Positions 44,695-54,799 of a stretch of DNA of 64,000 bases are shown piece by piece (position 1 is the stretch's first letter; the number at the start of each line of letters is the position of its first letter). A model generated the notes under the pieces. That model was not told where the DNA came from and made no database searches. It was given only the letters and a program-made list of their open reading frames with translations. The position numbers and the translations under genes are program-made. The stretch covers positions 434,001 through 498,000 of the forward strand of contig NZ_SUKA01000001.1 of the NCBI RefSeq assembly GCF_005049105.1, read 5' to 3'. The DNA is from Sphingobacterium alkalisoli. Its GTDB lineage: Bacteria > Bacteroidota > Bacteroidia > Sphingobacteriales > Sphingobacteriaceae.

Positions 44695-45525
44695 ATGATG
44701 AGGAAAACTTGTATGAAGATTACGATCAGGGTTAAAATTTTATTTGCCGTATTGCTATTTATCGGATTAGGTCATACCTCTTTAGTAGGTCAGGACCTAC
44801 CTTCCGCCCCAAGCAGCTTAGTAAGTGACTTCACCAATACGTTAAGTGGCAGCGAAGTAAATGATTTGGAACAAAAGCTTCTAGCTTTTGAAGATAGTAC
44901 ATCCATTCAAATTGCTGTTGTTTTGATAAATTCTACCAACGGGTATGATATAGCCGATTATGCCGTTCGGTTGGCTCAAAAATGGGGTGTTGGACAGTCG
45001 AAATATGATAATGGGATCATGATACTAGCAGCGATCGGGGATCGTGCTGTTACCATTCAGACAGGATATGGCGTTGAAGGTGCTGTACCCGATGCGATTG
45101 CTTTCCGGATCATCGAGAATGATATAAAGCCGAATTTTCGTCGCAGTGCATACTATGCTGGACTAAATTCGGCGACTAATTCTATAATTTCGTATACCAA
45201 AGGAGAATATAAGGCTGATCCCAAAGCGGAAGAAAATTCGGGCGGAAAAGGCAGCAGCTTGCTATTTGTTATTATTATCTTTATTGTTATCGCACTCATC
45301 TCAAAAGGTGGCGGTGGGGGAAAGAATAAAGGTGGGCGTATGATGAATGGTAAGGGGTCTTCCGACTTATTCTGGTGGGCTTTGTTGCATGGACTAGCCG
45401 GCGGAGGCGGTCGATCTAGTGGATCAGGTGGTTTTGGAGGTGGCGACTTCGGCGGCGGAAGTGGTGGCTTTGGAGGCTTCGGTGGAGGAGGCTTCGGCGG
45501 AGGTGGCGCGAGTGGTAGATGGTAA
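44695..45525 (+). CDS. Exported TPM-domain protein with membrane anchor and Gly-rich tail
   Basis: Start choices are ATG at 44695, 44698 or 44713; the last has AGGAAA upstream and gives a compact signal peptide (MKITIRVKILFAVLLFIGLGHTSLVGQ). The TPM domain covers about 40-165 (VSDFTNTLSGSEVNDLEQKL, QIAVVLINSTNGYDIADYAVRLAQKWGVGQ, GYGVEGAVPD). A transmembrane helix (SSLLFVIIIFIVIALISKGG) is followed by about 75 residues very rich in Gly, Ser and Phe, as in related YgcG-type proteins. Third gene of the lemA cluster. Confidence 0.88.
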   Translation: MMRKTCMKITIRVKILFAVLLFIGLGHTSLVGQDLPSAPSSLVSDFTNTLSGSEVNDLEQKLLAFEDSTSIQIAVVLINSTNGYDIADYAVRLAQKWGVGQSKYDNGIMILAAIGDRAVTIQTGYGVEGAVPDAIAFRIIENDIKPNFRRSAYYAGLNSATNSIISYTKGEYKADPKAEENSGGKGSSLLFVIIIFIVIALISKGGGGGKNKGGRMMNGKGSSDLFWWALLHGLAGGGGRSSGSGGFGGGDFGGGSGGFGGFGGGGFGGGGASGRW

Positions 45526-45559
45526 CACAATAAATAATAAAAAAAGACATTTAAATAAT

Positions 45560-46684
45560 ATGAAGAATTTAATTTTACTGGGGGCGGCTTTAGCCCCGTC
45601 TCTATTGTTCGCTCAAGAAGACTATACTATCAAAGGTAAGATAGGAGCTTTTAGTTCGCCAGCTAAGGTATATATGCAATATGCTGATCAAGGGCAACGC
45701 CTGCTAGATTCAGCAATTATCACGAACGGTGAGTTTAAGTTTAATGGCACAGTACAGGAGCCTACGCAGGCTTATTTGATCCTTTCCTTGGAGGGACTTC
45801 CACTTCGCGAATTGCAAAATCCCGATGTTAATTCAATATACCTTTCTAAGGGCGTTATCAACATAACGGGGGCTGAACTAAAAACGGCTACCATTTCTGG
45901 GAACGCGCTAAATGAAGAGATGACTGTGTATAAATCGAAGATGAAACCGGTGGAGGAAGGTCTAAAGAGCCTTAACGATGAGTATGCAGCTTCTTCGGCG
46001 GAGAAAAAAGAGGATGAAGCTTATATCGCAGACTTGCAAGCGCGCGCAGCAGATTTCTTTAAATTGCAAGCTACCCTTACTGAGCAGTTTATTAATGAAA
46101 ATCCCAATAGTTATATTTCGTTAAATCTTGTTGATGAAACGCTCAGTCCAGCAAATATCACGACATTTGAGGCTGCTTTTCAAAATTTATCTGCCAACCT
46201 GAGAAATTCCACTAAAGGAAAATCGATAGCAGAAAAAATTGAAGGTATGCGCAAATTAGCGGTAGGAGCTACTGCTCCAGACTTTACATTGCCTGATACG
46301 AGCGGGAATGATCTATCTCTTTCTTCCTTACGTGGGAAATATGTACTGGTTGATTTTTGGGCAAGTTGGTGCGGACCTTGTAGACATGAAAATCCATTTG
46401 TTGTGGCAGCTTACAATAAGTATAAAGATAAGGGATTTACAATTCTAGGTGTATCTTTGGATAATCCAGGGAAAAAAGATGCGTGGATGAAAGCGATTGA
46501 AGACGATCAATTGGCGCAATGGACTCATGTGTCTGATCTTCAAGGTTGGCAATCTGATGTGGTAAAATTATATTCTATTCGCGGAATTCCACAAAACTAT
46601 CTATTAGATCAAGATGGGAAAATTGTTGCTTCCAATTTGCGGGGAGCAGCTTTGGATGAAAAGTTGGCTGAATTATTAAATTAA
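45560..46684 (+). CDS. DUF4369-TlpA-like thiol-disulfide oxidoreductase
   Basis: Exported protein of 374 residues. Signal peptide 1-18 (ending LLFAQ), a DUF4369 beta domain (about 22-115), a charged helical linker (120-230) and a thioredoxin domain with C271-G-P-C274 in FWASWCGPCRHENP and cis-proline IRGIPQNYLLD. The ATG at 45560 is chosen; the longer frame from 45419 only reads the reverse-compositional tail of the previous gene. It lies 34 bases after the TPM gene and may be cotranscribed with it. A second, shorter relative is at 6202-6870. Confidence 0.88.
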   Translation: MKNLILLGAALAPSLLFAQEDYTIKGKIGAFSSPAKVYMQYADQGQRLLDSAIITNGEFKFNGTVQEPTQAYLILSLEGLPLRELQNPDVNSIYLSKGVINITGAELKTATISGNALNEEMTVYKSKMKPVEEGLKSLNDEYAASSAEKKEDEAYIADLQARAADFFKLQATLTEQFINENPNSYISLNLVDETLSPANITTFEAAFQNLSANLRNSTKGKSIAEKIEGMRKLAVGATAPDFTLPDTSGNDLSLSSLRGKYVLVDFWASWCGPCRHENPFVVAAYNKYKDKGFTILGVSLDNPGKKDAWMKAIEDDQLAQWTHVSDLQGWQSDVVKLYSIRGIPQNYLLDQDGKIVASNLRGAALDEKLAELLN

Positions 46685-46700
46685 TTGTTTTACGTAAAAA

Positions 46701-46735
46701 AACGAAAGGGACTTAAATTTTAAGGCCCTTTCGTT
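46701..46735. terminator. Bidirectional terminator, TlpA-like gene / pfkA
   Basis: AACGAAAGGG (46701-46710) pairs with CCCTTTCGTT (46726-46735); inner CTTAAATTTTAAG adds pairs. A-run on the left and T-rich right flank. Sits between two convergent stop codons. Confidence 0.85.
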
Positions 46736-46737
46736 CT

Positions 46738-47712
46738 TTATAAAGATAATATCTCCACTATTCGTGTGAGGTTTGTATTTATTTTGTTGATGTGTTTTAT
46801 AGCCTTGTTGAAAGGTGTGAACTGCACGTTTCCACATATTAACCCCGCCATTTCCCCTCGCCGACCTTCTAGAAGGCCTTCTACTGCCGCGACACCTAGA
46901 CGACTTGCCAATACCCGATCCATACAAGTAGGTTTTCCGCCACGTTGAATATGCCCTAATATTGATACTCTCACGTCGTAATGCGGAAAGTTGGATGTGA
47001 TTTTTTCCGCTACAACTAATCCACCTTCTTTGTCACCTTCAGCAACGATGATAATCCGCGAGGATTTATTTTTTCGTGATTTGTCAAGACGCTTCATAAT
47101 GGCATCATAATCCACTTCCAATTCGGGAATAAGCACAGCTTCTGCTCCCGTGCTAATGCCGGATCGCAAAGCGATCAACCCGGAGTCACGTCCCATTACT
47201 TCTACGACAAATAAACGGTCATGAGATTCTGCTGTATCTCTAATTTTGTCTACTGCATCTACTACTGTATTAATTGCCGTATCGTAACCAATCGTGAAGT
47301 CGGTGCCCGCCAAATCATTATCGATCGTCCCTGGCATACCAATTATAGGAATGTCAAACTCTTCGATAAACTTCGATGCGCCAGTGAAAGTGCCATCACC
47401 TCCAATTACCACTAAGGCATCAATATCTAGTTTTTTAATGTTTTCGTAAGCCTTTTTACGACCTTCGTAATCTCTAAATTCTTCGCTTCTAGCTGTCTTT
47501 AATACAGTGCCACCGCGTTGAATGATATTTGCAACAGATTTAGCATCCATGGGAATTATTTCTCCATTTACCAAACCATCATACCCTCTTTTTATTCCAA
47601 AAACATTTAATCCGTGATATATTCCTGTTCTTACTACCGCACGTATGCCTGCATTCATACCTGGTGCATCTCCCCCTGATGTTAGAACTGCTATATTTTT
47701 TATTTTACTCAT
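46738..47712 (-). CDS. pfkA: ATP-dependent 6-phosphofructokinase
   Basis: Glycolytic enzyme phosphorylating fructose-6-phosphate. ATP site GGDAPGMNAGIRAVVR at about 13-28, GGDGTF, catalytic region PGTIDNDLAGTDFTIGYDTAI, fructose-6-phosphate site EVMGRDSG and GHIQRGG. The GGDGTF glycine points to the ATP-dependent rather than PPi-dependent type. 324 residues. The -7 box of its promoter ends five bases before the ATG, so the message should be nearly leaderless. Confidence 0.95.
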   Translation of the reverse strand: MSKIKNIAVLTSGGDAPGMNAGIRAVVRTGIYHGLNVFGIKRGYDGLVNGEIIPMDAKSVANIIQRGGTVLKTARSEEFRDYEGRKKAYENIKKLDIDALVVIGGDGTFTGASKFIEEFDIPIIGMPGTIDNDLAGTDFTIGYDTAINTVVDAVDKIRDTAESHDRLFVVEVMGRDSGLIALRSGISTGAEAVLIPELEVDYDAIMKRLDKSRKNKSSRIIIVAEGDKEGGLVVAEKITSNFPHYDVRVSILGHIQRGGKPTCMDRVLASRLGVAAVEGLLEGRRGEMAGLICGNVQFTPFNKAIKHINKINTNLTRIVEILSL

Positions 47713-47717
47713 ATGTT

Positions 47718-47747
47718 CAAACTTAGATAATTTACTTATATATACAA
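47718..47747 (-). promoter_or_regulatory. Promoter of pfkA
   Basis: On the minus strand TTGTATATATAAG, then TAAGTTTG (complement of 47718-47725), with 19 bases between TTG and the -7 box. The ATG at 47712 follows after five bases. Shares its extended element with the promoters at 35070-35100 and 58821-58851. Confidence 0.65.
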
Positions 47748-47765
47748 AACAATATAATTGGATTA

Positions 47766-49469
47766 TTATTTCGTCGCTTTATACGCTTCGATTCCAGATT
47801 TTAAGTAATTCGCATATTTTTCGATATCGTAATTTGCTCCACTGGTGGGTACTAGAAGTTCTCCTTTACTATCAACGATCGCATATAAGGGCTGCGAATT
47901 ACTGCGAAATTGAGTAATTTGAAAATCCGTGTTCTTTTTTCCAACCGTATTTATTTTTTTTCCAGTTTGAGGTGACACGTACTGCTCCGATTCCGGAAGG
48001 CTTAGGTCGTGTTCATCGACATATAATTCCACCAGAATAAACTCATTGTTGATAAGGTTTTTTACCTCCTGATTTGACCATACATCTGCTTCCATTTTTC
48101 GACAATTTACGCAGGTCCACCCCGTAAAATCGATTAACAAAGGTTTTTGCTGCTCTTGGGCAGCTGCTAAGGCCTCATTGTAGTCGTAGTATGGATAGAA
48201 TCCTTTTATGGTAGCTCGGCTATGGAAATGCGTGTAGTGTTTTCTATTAACGGCATCCGCATTATGATTATTACTTGTTCCAATTCCAGCAGAAACATCA
48301 AAATCTTGTGTACCAATTGGAGGTAAGAAAGCTGCTATTGACCGCAAGGGGGCTCCCCACAATCCCGGAATCATGTATACAACAAATGAAAATACAATAA
48401 TGGCTAACATCGTGCGCGGAACCGACAGATATGCTAACGGACTATCGTGGGAGAATCTAATTTTTCCGATCAAATACAAGCCCATCAAACCAAAAATTAC
48501 GATCCAAAGGGAGAGGAAAACTTCCCGATCAAGCAGTTGCCAATTATAAGCTAAATCGACATTTGATAAAAATTTCAAGGCTAATGCTAATTCCAGGAAC
48601 CCCAAAACAACTTTAACACTATTCAACCAGCCTCCTGATTTAGGTAAAGATTTAAGCATGGAGGGAAACATCGCAAACAGCACGAATGGAATAGCTAAAG
48701 CTAGTGAAAAACCAAACATACCGATGGCAGGCCCTAAACGCTCACCTTTTGTAGCCGCTTCGACTAGTAAAGTTCCTATGATAGGCCCTGTACAGGAAAA
48801 TGACACCACTGCAAGGCTTGCCGACATAAAGAATAGACCTAACAATCCACCTTTATCTGAGTTGGAATCTATCTTATTAACGAAAGAGCTCGGTAGTGTA
48901 ATTTCAAAAGCGCCAAAGAATGATGCGGCGAAAACGACAAGAAGTAGAAAAAATAGGAAATTGAATACACCATTGGTCGAAATTTGATTCATGGCCTCTG
49001 GGCCAAAGGCTATCGTAATAAGCATCCCCAGAGCTACATAAATAACAATGATAAAGATACCGTATAATAGGGCTTGTGTCACCGCTTGCGTTTTGTTGCC
49101 AGATTTTTTTGTAAAAAAACTTACGGTCAAGGGTACCATTGGAAAAATACAAGGCATCAAAAATGCGGCGAATCCCCCAATCAAGCCAGCTATAAAAATA
49201 CCCCAAAGCGACTCGCTGTTTTCGTTTGAGTTTTCTATTGAAAACGATTCTACTTCGGTATCTATAACCTGTTGATCAATACTATCTGTGCCCTCCGAAA
49301 AAACAATGTCGTCAGAAACTTCCAATAAGGAGCTGGTATCGGAGACTGTACCATCGCTAAATTCAATATCATCAAAAGAAAGAAGTGTGTCCTCTTGAGC
49401 GAAGGAGAGTTTAAATGAAAAAGCCAATACAGTTAATGTAAGTAATAGAACGTACTTATAATTTTTCAT
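47766..49469 (-). CDS. dsbD: Thiol:disulfide interchange protein DsbD, membrane and C-terminal domains
   Basis: Brings reducing power from cytosolic thioredoxin to the periplasm. Signal peptide (ending LSFAQ), a short acidic region in place of the N-terminal DsbD domain, an eight-helix membrane domain (about 88-370) with the redox pair C107 and C226 (LMPCIFPMVP, SFSCTGPIIG), and a C-terminal thioredoxin domain with C453-V-N-C456. The missing N-terminal domain is encoded by the next upstream gene at 49546-49998. It probably feeds the two TlpA-like proteins in the window. Confidence 0.92.
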   Translation of the reverse strand: MKNYKYVLLLTLTVLAFSFKLSFAQEDTLLSFDDIEFSDGTVSDTSSLLEVSDDIVFSEGTDSIDQQVIDTEVESFSIENSNENSESLWGIFIAGLIGGFAAFLMPCIFPMVPLTVSFFTKKSGNKTQAVTQALLYGIFIIVIYVALGMLITIAFGPEAMNQISTNGVFNFLFFLLLVVFAASFFGAFEITLPSSFVNKIDSNSDKGGLLGLFFMSASLAVVSFSCTGPIIGTLLVEAATKGERLGPAIGMFGFSLALAIPFVLFAMFPSMLKSLPKSGGWLNSVKVVLGFLELALALKFLSNVDLAYNWQLLDREVFLSLWIVIFGLMGLYLIGKIRFSHDSPLAYLSVPRTMLAIIVFSFVVYMIPGLWGAPLRSIAAFLPPIGTQDFDVSAGIGTSNNHNADAVNRKHYTHFHSRATIKGFYPYYDYNEALAAAQEQQKPLLIDFTGWTCVNCRKMEADVWSNQEVKNLINNEFILVELYVDEHDLSLPESEQYVSPQTGKKINTVGKKNTDFQITQFRSNSQPLYAIVDSKGELLVPTSGANYDIEKYANYLKSGIEAYKATK

Positions 49470-49498
49470 GAACGAGAAATAAATTGGGTAAAAATAAA

Positions 49499-49527
49499 AA
49501 AAAGGCAGTGTAAAACTGCCTTTTTCA
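49499..49527 (-). terminator. Hairpin between the two dsbD parts
   Basis: AAAGGCAGT (49501-49509) pairs with ACTGCCTTT (49515-49523), with A/T runs on both sides. On the minus strand it would end or attenuate the message of the N-terminal DsbD gene before the membrane part. Confidence 0.7.
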
Positions 49528-49545
49528 GAATTTTTAGCGTTGTGA

Positions 49546-49998
49546 TTATTTTATTGTGACTGTAAAATTATATTCATCAGGAGGAAGGCATTGTGTTTTA
49601 TCACAGACCATAAATTCTACCGTTCCACTCACCGAAGTGGGTTTTGACGTGTTTAATTTTACCTTTTGCTGAAATACCACTTCCGTACTAAAGTAAGGCA
49701 CATCCATCTTGAATACGTCCTCGAATTTGGTCTTTGGTTTCGGTTCTGCAGTCTTTCCGTTTAAAGTAAAATCTTTAGAGGCTTTGTAGGTAAAGGAAGT
49801 AGGGACTGGTCCGCCTTCTCCTACAGTTTGCGAGTATATGTGCCAGCCATTTTGAATAGTTGCTTTAATAAATATTACTCCTTCTTTACTGTTCAGTTTT
49901 TTTGAAGCCACAGACCATTTTACCGGGTTGTGAATTTGGGCAACAGCTCCAGTTATTGTTAATAAAACAGCAGCGATAAATAAGCTAAATTTTTTCAT
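49546..49998 (-). CDS. Stand-alone N-terminal (alpha) domain of DsbD
   Basis: Periplasmic Ig-like domain of 150 residues: signal peptide 1-20 (ending GAVAQ), then HNPVKWSVASKKLNSKEGVIFIKATIQNGWHIYSQ and FMVCDKTQCLPPDEYNFTV, where C132 and C137 match the redox cysteines of DsbD-alpha. It passes electrons from the membrane domain to periplasmic substrates. Normally fused to DsbD; here split and placed 76 bases upstream of it. Confidence 0.85.
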   Translation of the reverse strand: MKKFSLFIAAVLLTITGAVAQIHNPVKWSVASKKLNSKEGVIFIKATIQNGWHIYSQTVGEGGPVPTSFTYKASKDFTLNGKTAEPKPKTKFEDVFKMDVPYFSTEVVFQQKVKLNTSKPTSVSGTVEFMVCDKTQCLPPDEYNFTVTIK

Positions 49999-50181
49999 CT
50001 ATAAATTTGTTTTTAAGTTGTGATGAAGCTATCAGGTTATTTCGCCTTACGGTGTGGTTTGAAATCCTGATGGTTTCGTAGTCATTTTTGTATCGTAAAT
50101 CTTAAATTAAGACTTTACATGTGCTTAAAAGTTTAACGCTAAATTACACTTATACCTTTCCTTCGGCAAGTAATTTTTTTG

Positions 50182-50955
50182 TTATAGCTGATACGCGATG
50201 TCTTTTAGACGGTATTTTACTTTTTCCTGATTATATTGTAATTCAAGCAAACCATCTTCTCCAACTTTTAGTATCCGAGCTTTTACTGTCTTCCCTTCCA
50301 ATGTAAATAATGCATCCACGTTTCTGCGAAATAGAAGTTGATTATAACGCGCCAATAATTCCTCATACCGCTCTTTCAATAACATTTCATTGTAAAATTT
50401 TATCTTAGATTGAATTTCAGTTACTAATGACAGTAGAGGCGTTTGTAGGGATAGATTTTCCTTCTGGAGAGAAGTCGTTTTAAATGAGATTTCTGTGGGA
50501 AACTGGGTCTGGAATACATTTAATCCTATTCCAATGATCGCGTGTTTGATCCGTGCGTGCGAAATTTTACTCTCTATCAATATACCCCCAATTTTTTTAT
50601 CGCGCACCATGATGTCATTTGGCCATTTGATACTAGCTTTCGCAGAAGTATGTTGGGAAACAGTGTCATAAACGGCTAGGCTTGAGATGATTGATAAATA
50701 GAATTGCTTTTGAGGAGTTAGTTTTTGAGGGAATACGATAAAGCTTGCTGTTAAACTTTCGCCTGGTTGATCAATCCAAGTGGTGCCCCGCTGTCCCCTA
50801 CCGGCTGTTTGTTTTGTTGCCATAATGGCAGTGTATTCTTCTAGTGGCGTGAAATTTGACAATAGTTGGTTTGCATAATCATTCGTAGAAGTTGTTTCGG
50901 CTAGAACAATTACGTTCTGAGCGCTAGAATGTCCAAAAAATGTGTTATTTTGCAA
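50182..50955 (-). CDS. birA: Biotin--[acetyl-CoA-carboxylase] ligase
   Basis: Attaches biotin to carboxylase carrier proteins. Biotinyl-AMP motif GRGQRGTTW, plus KWPNDIMVRDKKIGGILIES and IIGIGLNV. It begins directly with the catalytic domain and lacks the DNA-binding domain of E. coli BirA, so it is not a repressor. The C-terminal SH3-like domain is present (LEGKTVKARILKVGEDGLLELQYN). 257 residues. Divergent from rsfS, 43 bases apart. Confidence 0.93.
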   Translation of the reverse strand: MQNNTFFGHSSAQNVIVLAETTSTNDYANQLLSNFTPLEEYTAIMATKQTAGRGQRGTTWIDQPGESLTASFIVFPQKLTPQKQFYLSIISSLAVYDTVSQHTSAKASIKWPNDIMVRDKKIGGILIESKISHARIKHAIIGIGLNVFQTQFPTEISFKTTSLQKENLSLQTPLLSLVTEIQSKIKFYNEMLLKERYEELLARYNQLLFRRNVDALFTLEGKTVKARILKVGEDGLLELQYNQEKVKYRLKDIAYQL

Positions 50956-50998
50956 AAGAATATATTTAAATGAATGAATAAAGCTATAATAATTCTTA

Positions 50999-51373
50999 AT
51001 GAGTAGAAAGAAAAATTTAGAATTGTCTGCAAAACTGGCGGAAATTGTAGTTCATGGGATGCAGGAAAAGAAGGGTAATGAGATTGTGAGGTTGGATATG
51101 AGAGAAGTAAATGCCACAATTTCGGATTATTTTGTTATCTGTCACGCAGATTCTAATATACAGGTCAATGCAATTGCAAAAAGCGTGGAGGACGAGGTTT
51201 TTAAAACCTTGGGTCAAGATCCTTGGCATAAGGAGGGGCATGGAAATGGAGAGTGGGTGTTATTGGATTTTGTGGACGTCGTGGTACATATTTTCAAAAC
51301 AGATAAACGGTCTCATTATCGAATTGAAGATTTGTGGGGAGACGCAGAAGTACAATCTTACCAGAGTGCTTAG
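50999..51373 (+). CDS. rsfS: Ribosomal silencing factor RsfS
   Basis: Binds L14 and blocks subunit joining when nutrients fall. DUF143 pattern: VRLDMREVNATISDYFVICHADSNIQVNAIAKSVEDEV, DPWHKEGHGNGEWVLLDFVDVVVHIF, YRIEDLWGDAE. 124 residues. First gene of a run with ftsH (33 bases later), then the LUD and rhomboid genes. Confidence 0.94.
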   Translation: MSRKKNLELSAKLAEIVVHGMQEKKGNEIVRLDMREVNATISDYFVICHADSNIQVNAIAKSVEDEVFKTLGQDPWHKEGHGNGEWVLLDFVDVVVHIFKTDKRSHYRIEDLWGDAEVQSYQSA

Positions 51374-51405
51374 TTAATTAATAAATAGAGACGGATAGAT
51401 ATATA

Positions 51406-53475
<2,070 letters not shown>

Positions 53476-53479
53476 AATG

Positions 53480-53513
53480 AGGTGCACTGTGATAACAGTG
53501 CACTTGTTTTTTT
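53480..53513 (+). terminator. Terminator after ftsH
   Basis: GTGCACTGT (53482-53490) pairs with ACAGTGCAC (53495-53503), loop GATA, followed by TTGTTTTTTT. It separates ftsH from the LUD-domain gene. Confidence 0.88.
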
Positions 53514-53518
53514 AAGTC

Positions 53519-54166
53519 ATGAATATCAGAAATACGACCGCTAAGGAGCGAATGCTTAAGCAGATAAGGCAAGCTTTGTTGCAGAAGCGAGATAATCCCC
53601 ATCCTGACTTTGAAGATGCTCCTCTTTATAAAGATGAAGATGAACCATTGGATGTTACTTTCGCTAAGGAATTTACAGCAGCAGCGGGGAATTTTATTTA
53701 TTGTGATGGCGAAATTTCCATTATTGAAAATTTGATTGCGCTAGTGGAACAGTTGAATATTACTAAAATTCATGTTTGGGAACCTGAGATACAAAAATTA
53801 TTGGGACATTATGGCTTTCCAATAATAACTTCAGATAGTAATTTTGAAGAGGCCGAAGCGAGTATAACCACATGTGAATCTCTAATAGCTCGAAATGGAA
53901 GCGTTATGATTTCAAATGGAAATGCCGGAGGCCGCCGATTGAGTATCTACCCGCCTATTCATATTGTCTTTGCGAAAACCTCTCAGTTAGTGATGGATCT
54001 TAAACATGCTTTTTCGCACATTAAAGGAAAATATGGTACTGAATTGCCATCGATGATTACCACCATTACGGGACCCAGCCGTACTGCAGATATTCAGAAG
54101 ATGCTCGTGCTTGGTGCACATGGACCAAAAGAGTTATATGTATTTCTAGTTGAAGACCGATTTTAA
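53519..54166 (+). CDS. LUD-domain protein (LutC/YkgG family)
   Basis: Cytosolic protein of 215 residues. LUD (lactate utilisation) features: DVTFAKEFTAAAGNFIYC, a helical middle, and C-terminal SMITTITGPSRTADIQKMLVLGAHGPKELYVFLVED. LutC proteins act with LutAB in L-lactate oxidation, but no lutA or lutB is present here. Next to ftsH and a rhomboid gene, an arrangement that does not reveal its job. The rhomboid gene starts 3 bases after its stop. Confidence 0.85.
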   Translation: MNIRNTTAKERMLKQIRQALLQKRDNPHPDFEDAPLYKDEDEPLDVTFAKEFTAAAGNFIYCDGEISIIENLIALVEQLNITKIHVWEPEIQKLLGHYGFPIITSDSNFEEAEASITTCESLIARNGSVMISNGNAGGRRLSIYPPIHIVFAKTSQLVMDLKHAFSHIKGKYGTELPSMITTITGPSRTADIQKMLVLGAHGPKELYVFLVEDRF

Positions 54167-54169
54167 TAT

Positions 54170-54799
54170 ATGATTTTAGAATATTTATATGCTACACCTG
54201 TAGCCAGTGTTATATTTGCTATTACAATAGCGACGAGCATCTATGTTTTTTCAAATCCGCACATGTACCGAACAATGATGTTACATCCTTATAGCATACA
54301 TCGTGATAAAACAAAGGTCTATACCATATTTACAAGTGGAATAATTCATGCCGACTGGGGACATTTGCTGTTCAATATGTTTACATTCTACTTTTTCGGA
54401 TTTGCCTTAGAGCATTTATTTGTTTTAGCAAATGGTTCTATTGGTCACCTCTATTTTGCGCTTCTGTATATTATAAGTTTGATATTAAGTGACATCCCTA
54501 CTATTGTTCAGCAAAAAAATAACGTAGGGTATAATAGTTTAGGTGCTTCAGGCGCTATTTCTGCCGTGCTTTTTAGTTATATTTTATTTCAACCGAAAGC
54601 AATGCTTGGTATTTTTATGATCATACCTATGCCCGCGTATGTATTTGCTGTTCTATATATAATATATTGTATTTGGGCGTCCAGGAATTCAAATGATCGT
54701 ATTAATCATGATGCACATCTATTTGGAGCCCTATCAGGTTTGTTGATTACAATTTTGTTGCATCCTTGGATAATAAGGCACTTTATTGAACAATTTTAA
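54170..54799 (+). CDS. Rhomboid-family intramembrane serine protease
   Basis: Six-helix protein of 209 residues. The catalytic dyad is S127 in NSLGASGAIS and H183 in HDAHLFGALSG; the HADWGHLLFNMFTFYFFG segment (H60-H65-N69) is the conserved oxyanion region in helix 2. It cleaves membrane proteins within the lipid bilayer; substrates unknown. Cotranscribed with the LUD gene. Convergent with and overlapping the ComM-type gene by four bases. Confidence 0.92.
   Translation: MILEYLYATPVASVIFAITIATSIYVFSNPHMYRTMMLHPYSIHRDKTKVYTIFTSGIIHADWGHLLFNMFTFYFFGFALEHLFVLANGSIGHLYFALLYIISLILSDIPTIVQQKNNVGYNSLGASGAISAVLFSYILFQPKAMLGIFMIIPMPAYVFAVLYIIYCIWASRNSNDRINHDAHLFGALSGLLITILLHPWIIRHFIEQF

Noticed and set aside
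45153..45530. A 125-codon Pro-rich frame on the minus strand
   Set aside because: It is the complement of the Gly-rich tail of the exported TPM protein, whose coding sense is clear from its domains.
45419..45559. Upstream extension of the DUF4369-TlpA gene
   Set aside because: The extra 47 codons overlap the Gly-rich coding tail in another frame; the ATG at 45560 starts a perfect signal peptide.
54170..54799. Reading the rhomboid gene as an inactive pseudoprotease
   Set aside because: Both catalytic residues (S127 in GASG and H183) and the helix-2 His/Asn residues are present, so it should be active.
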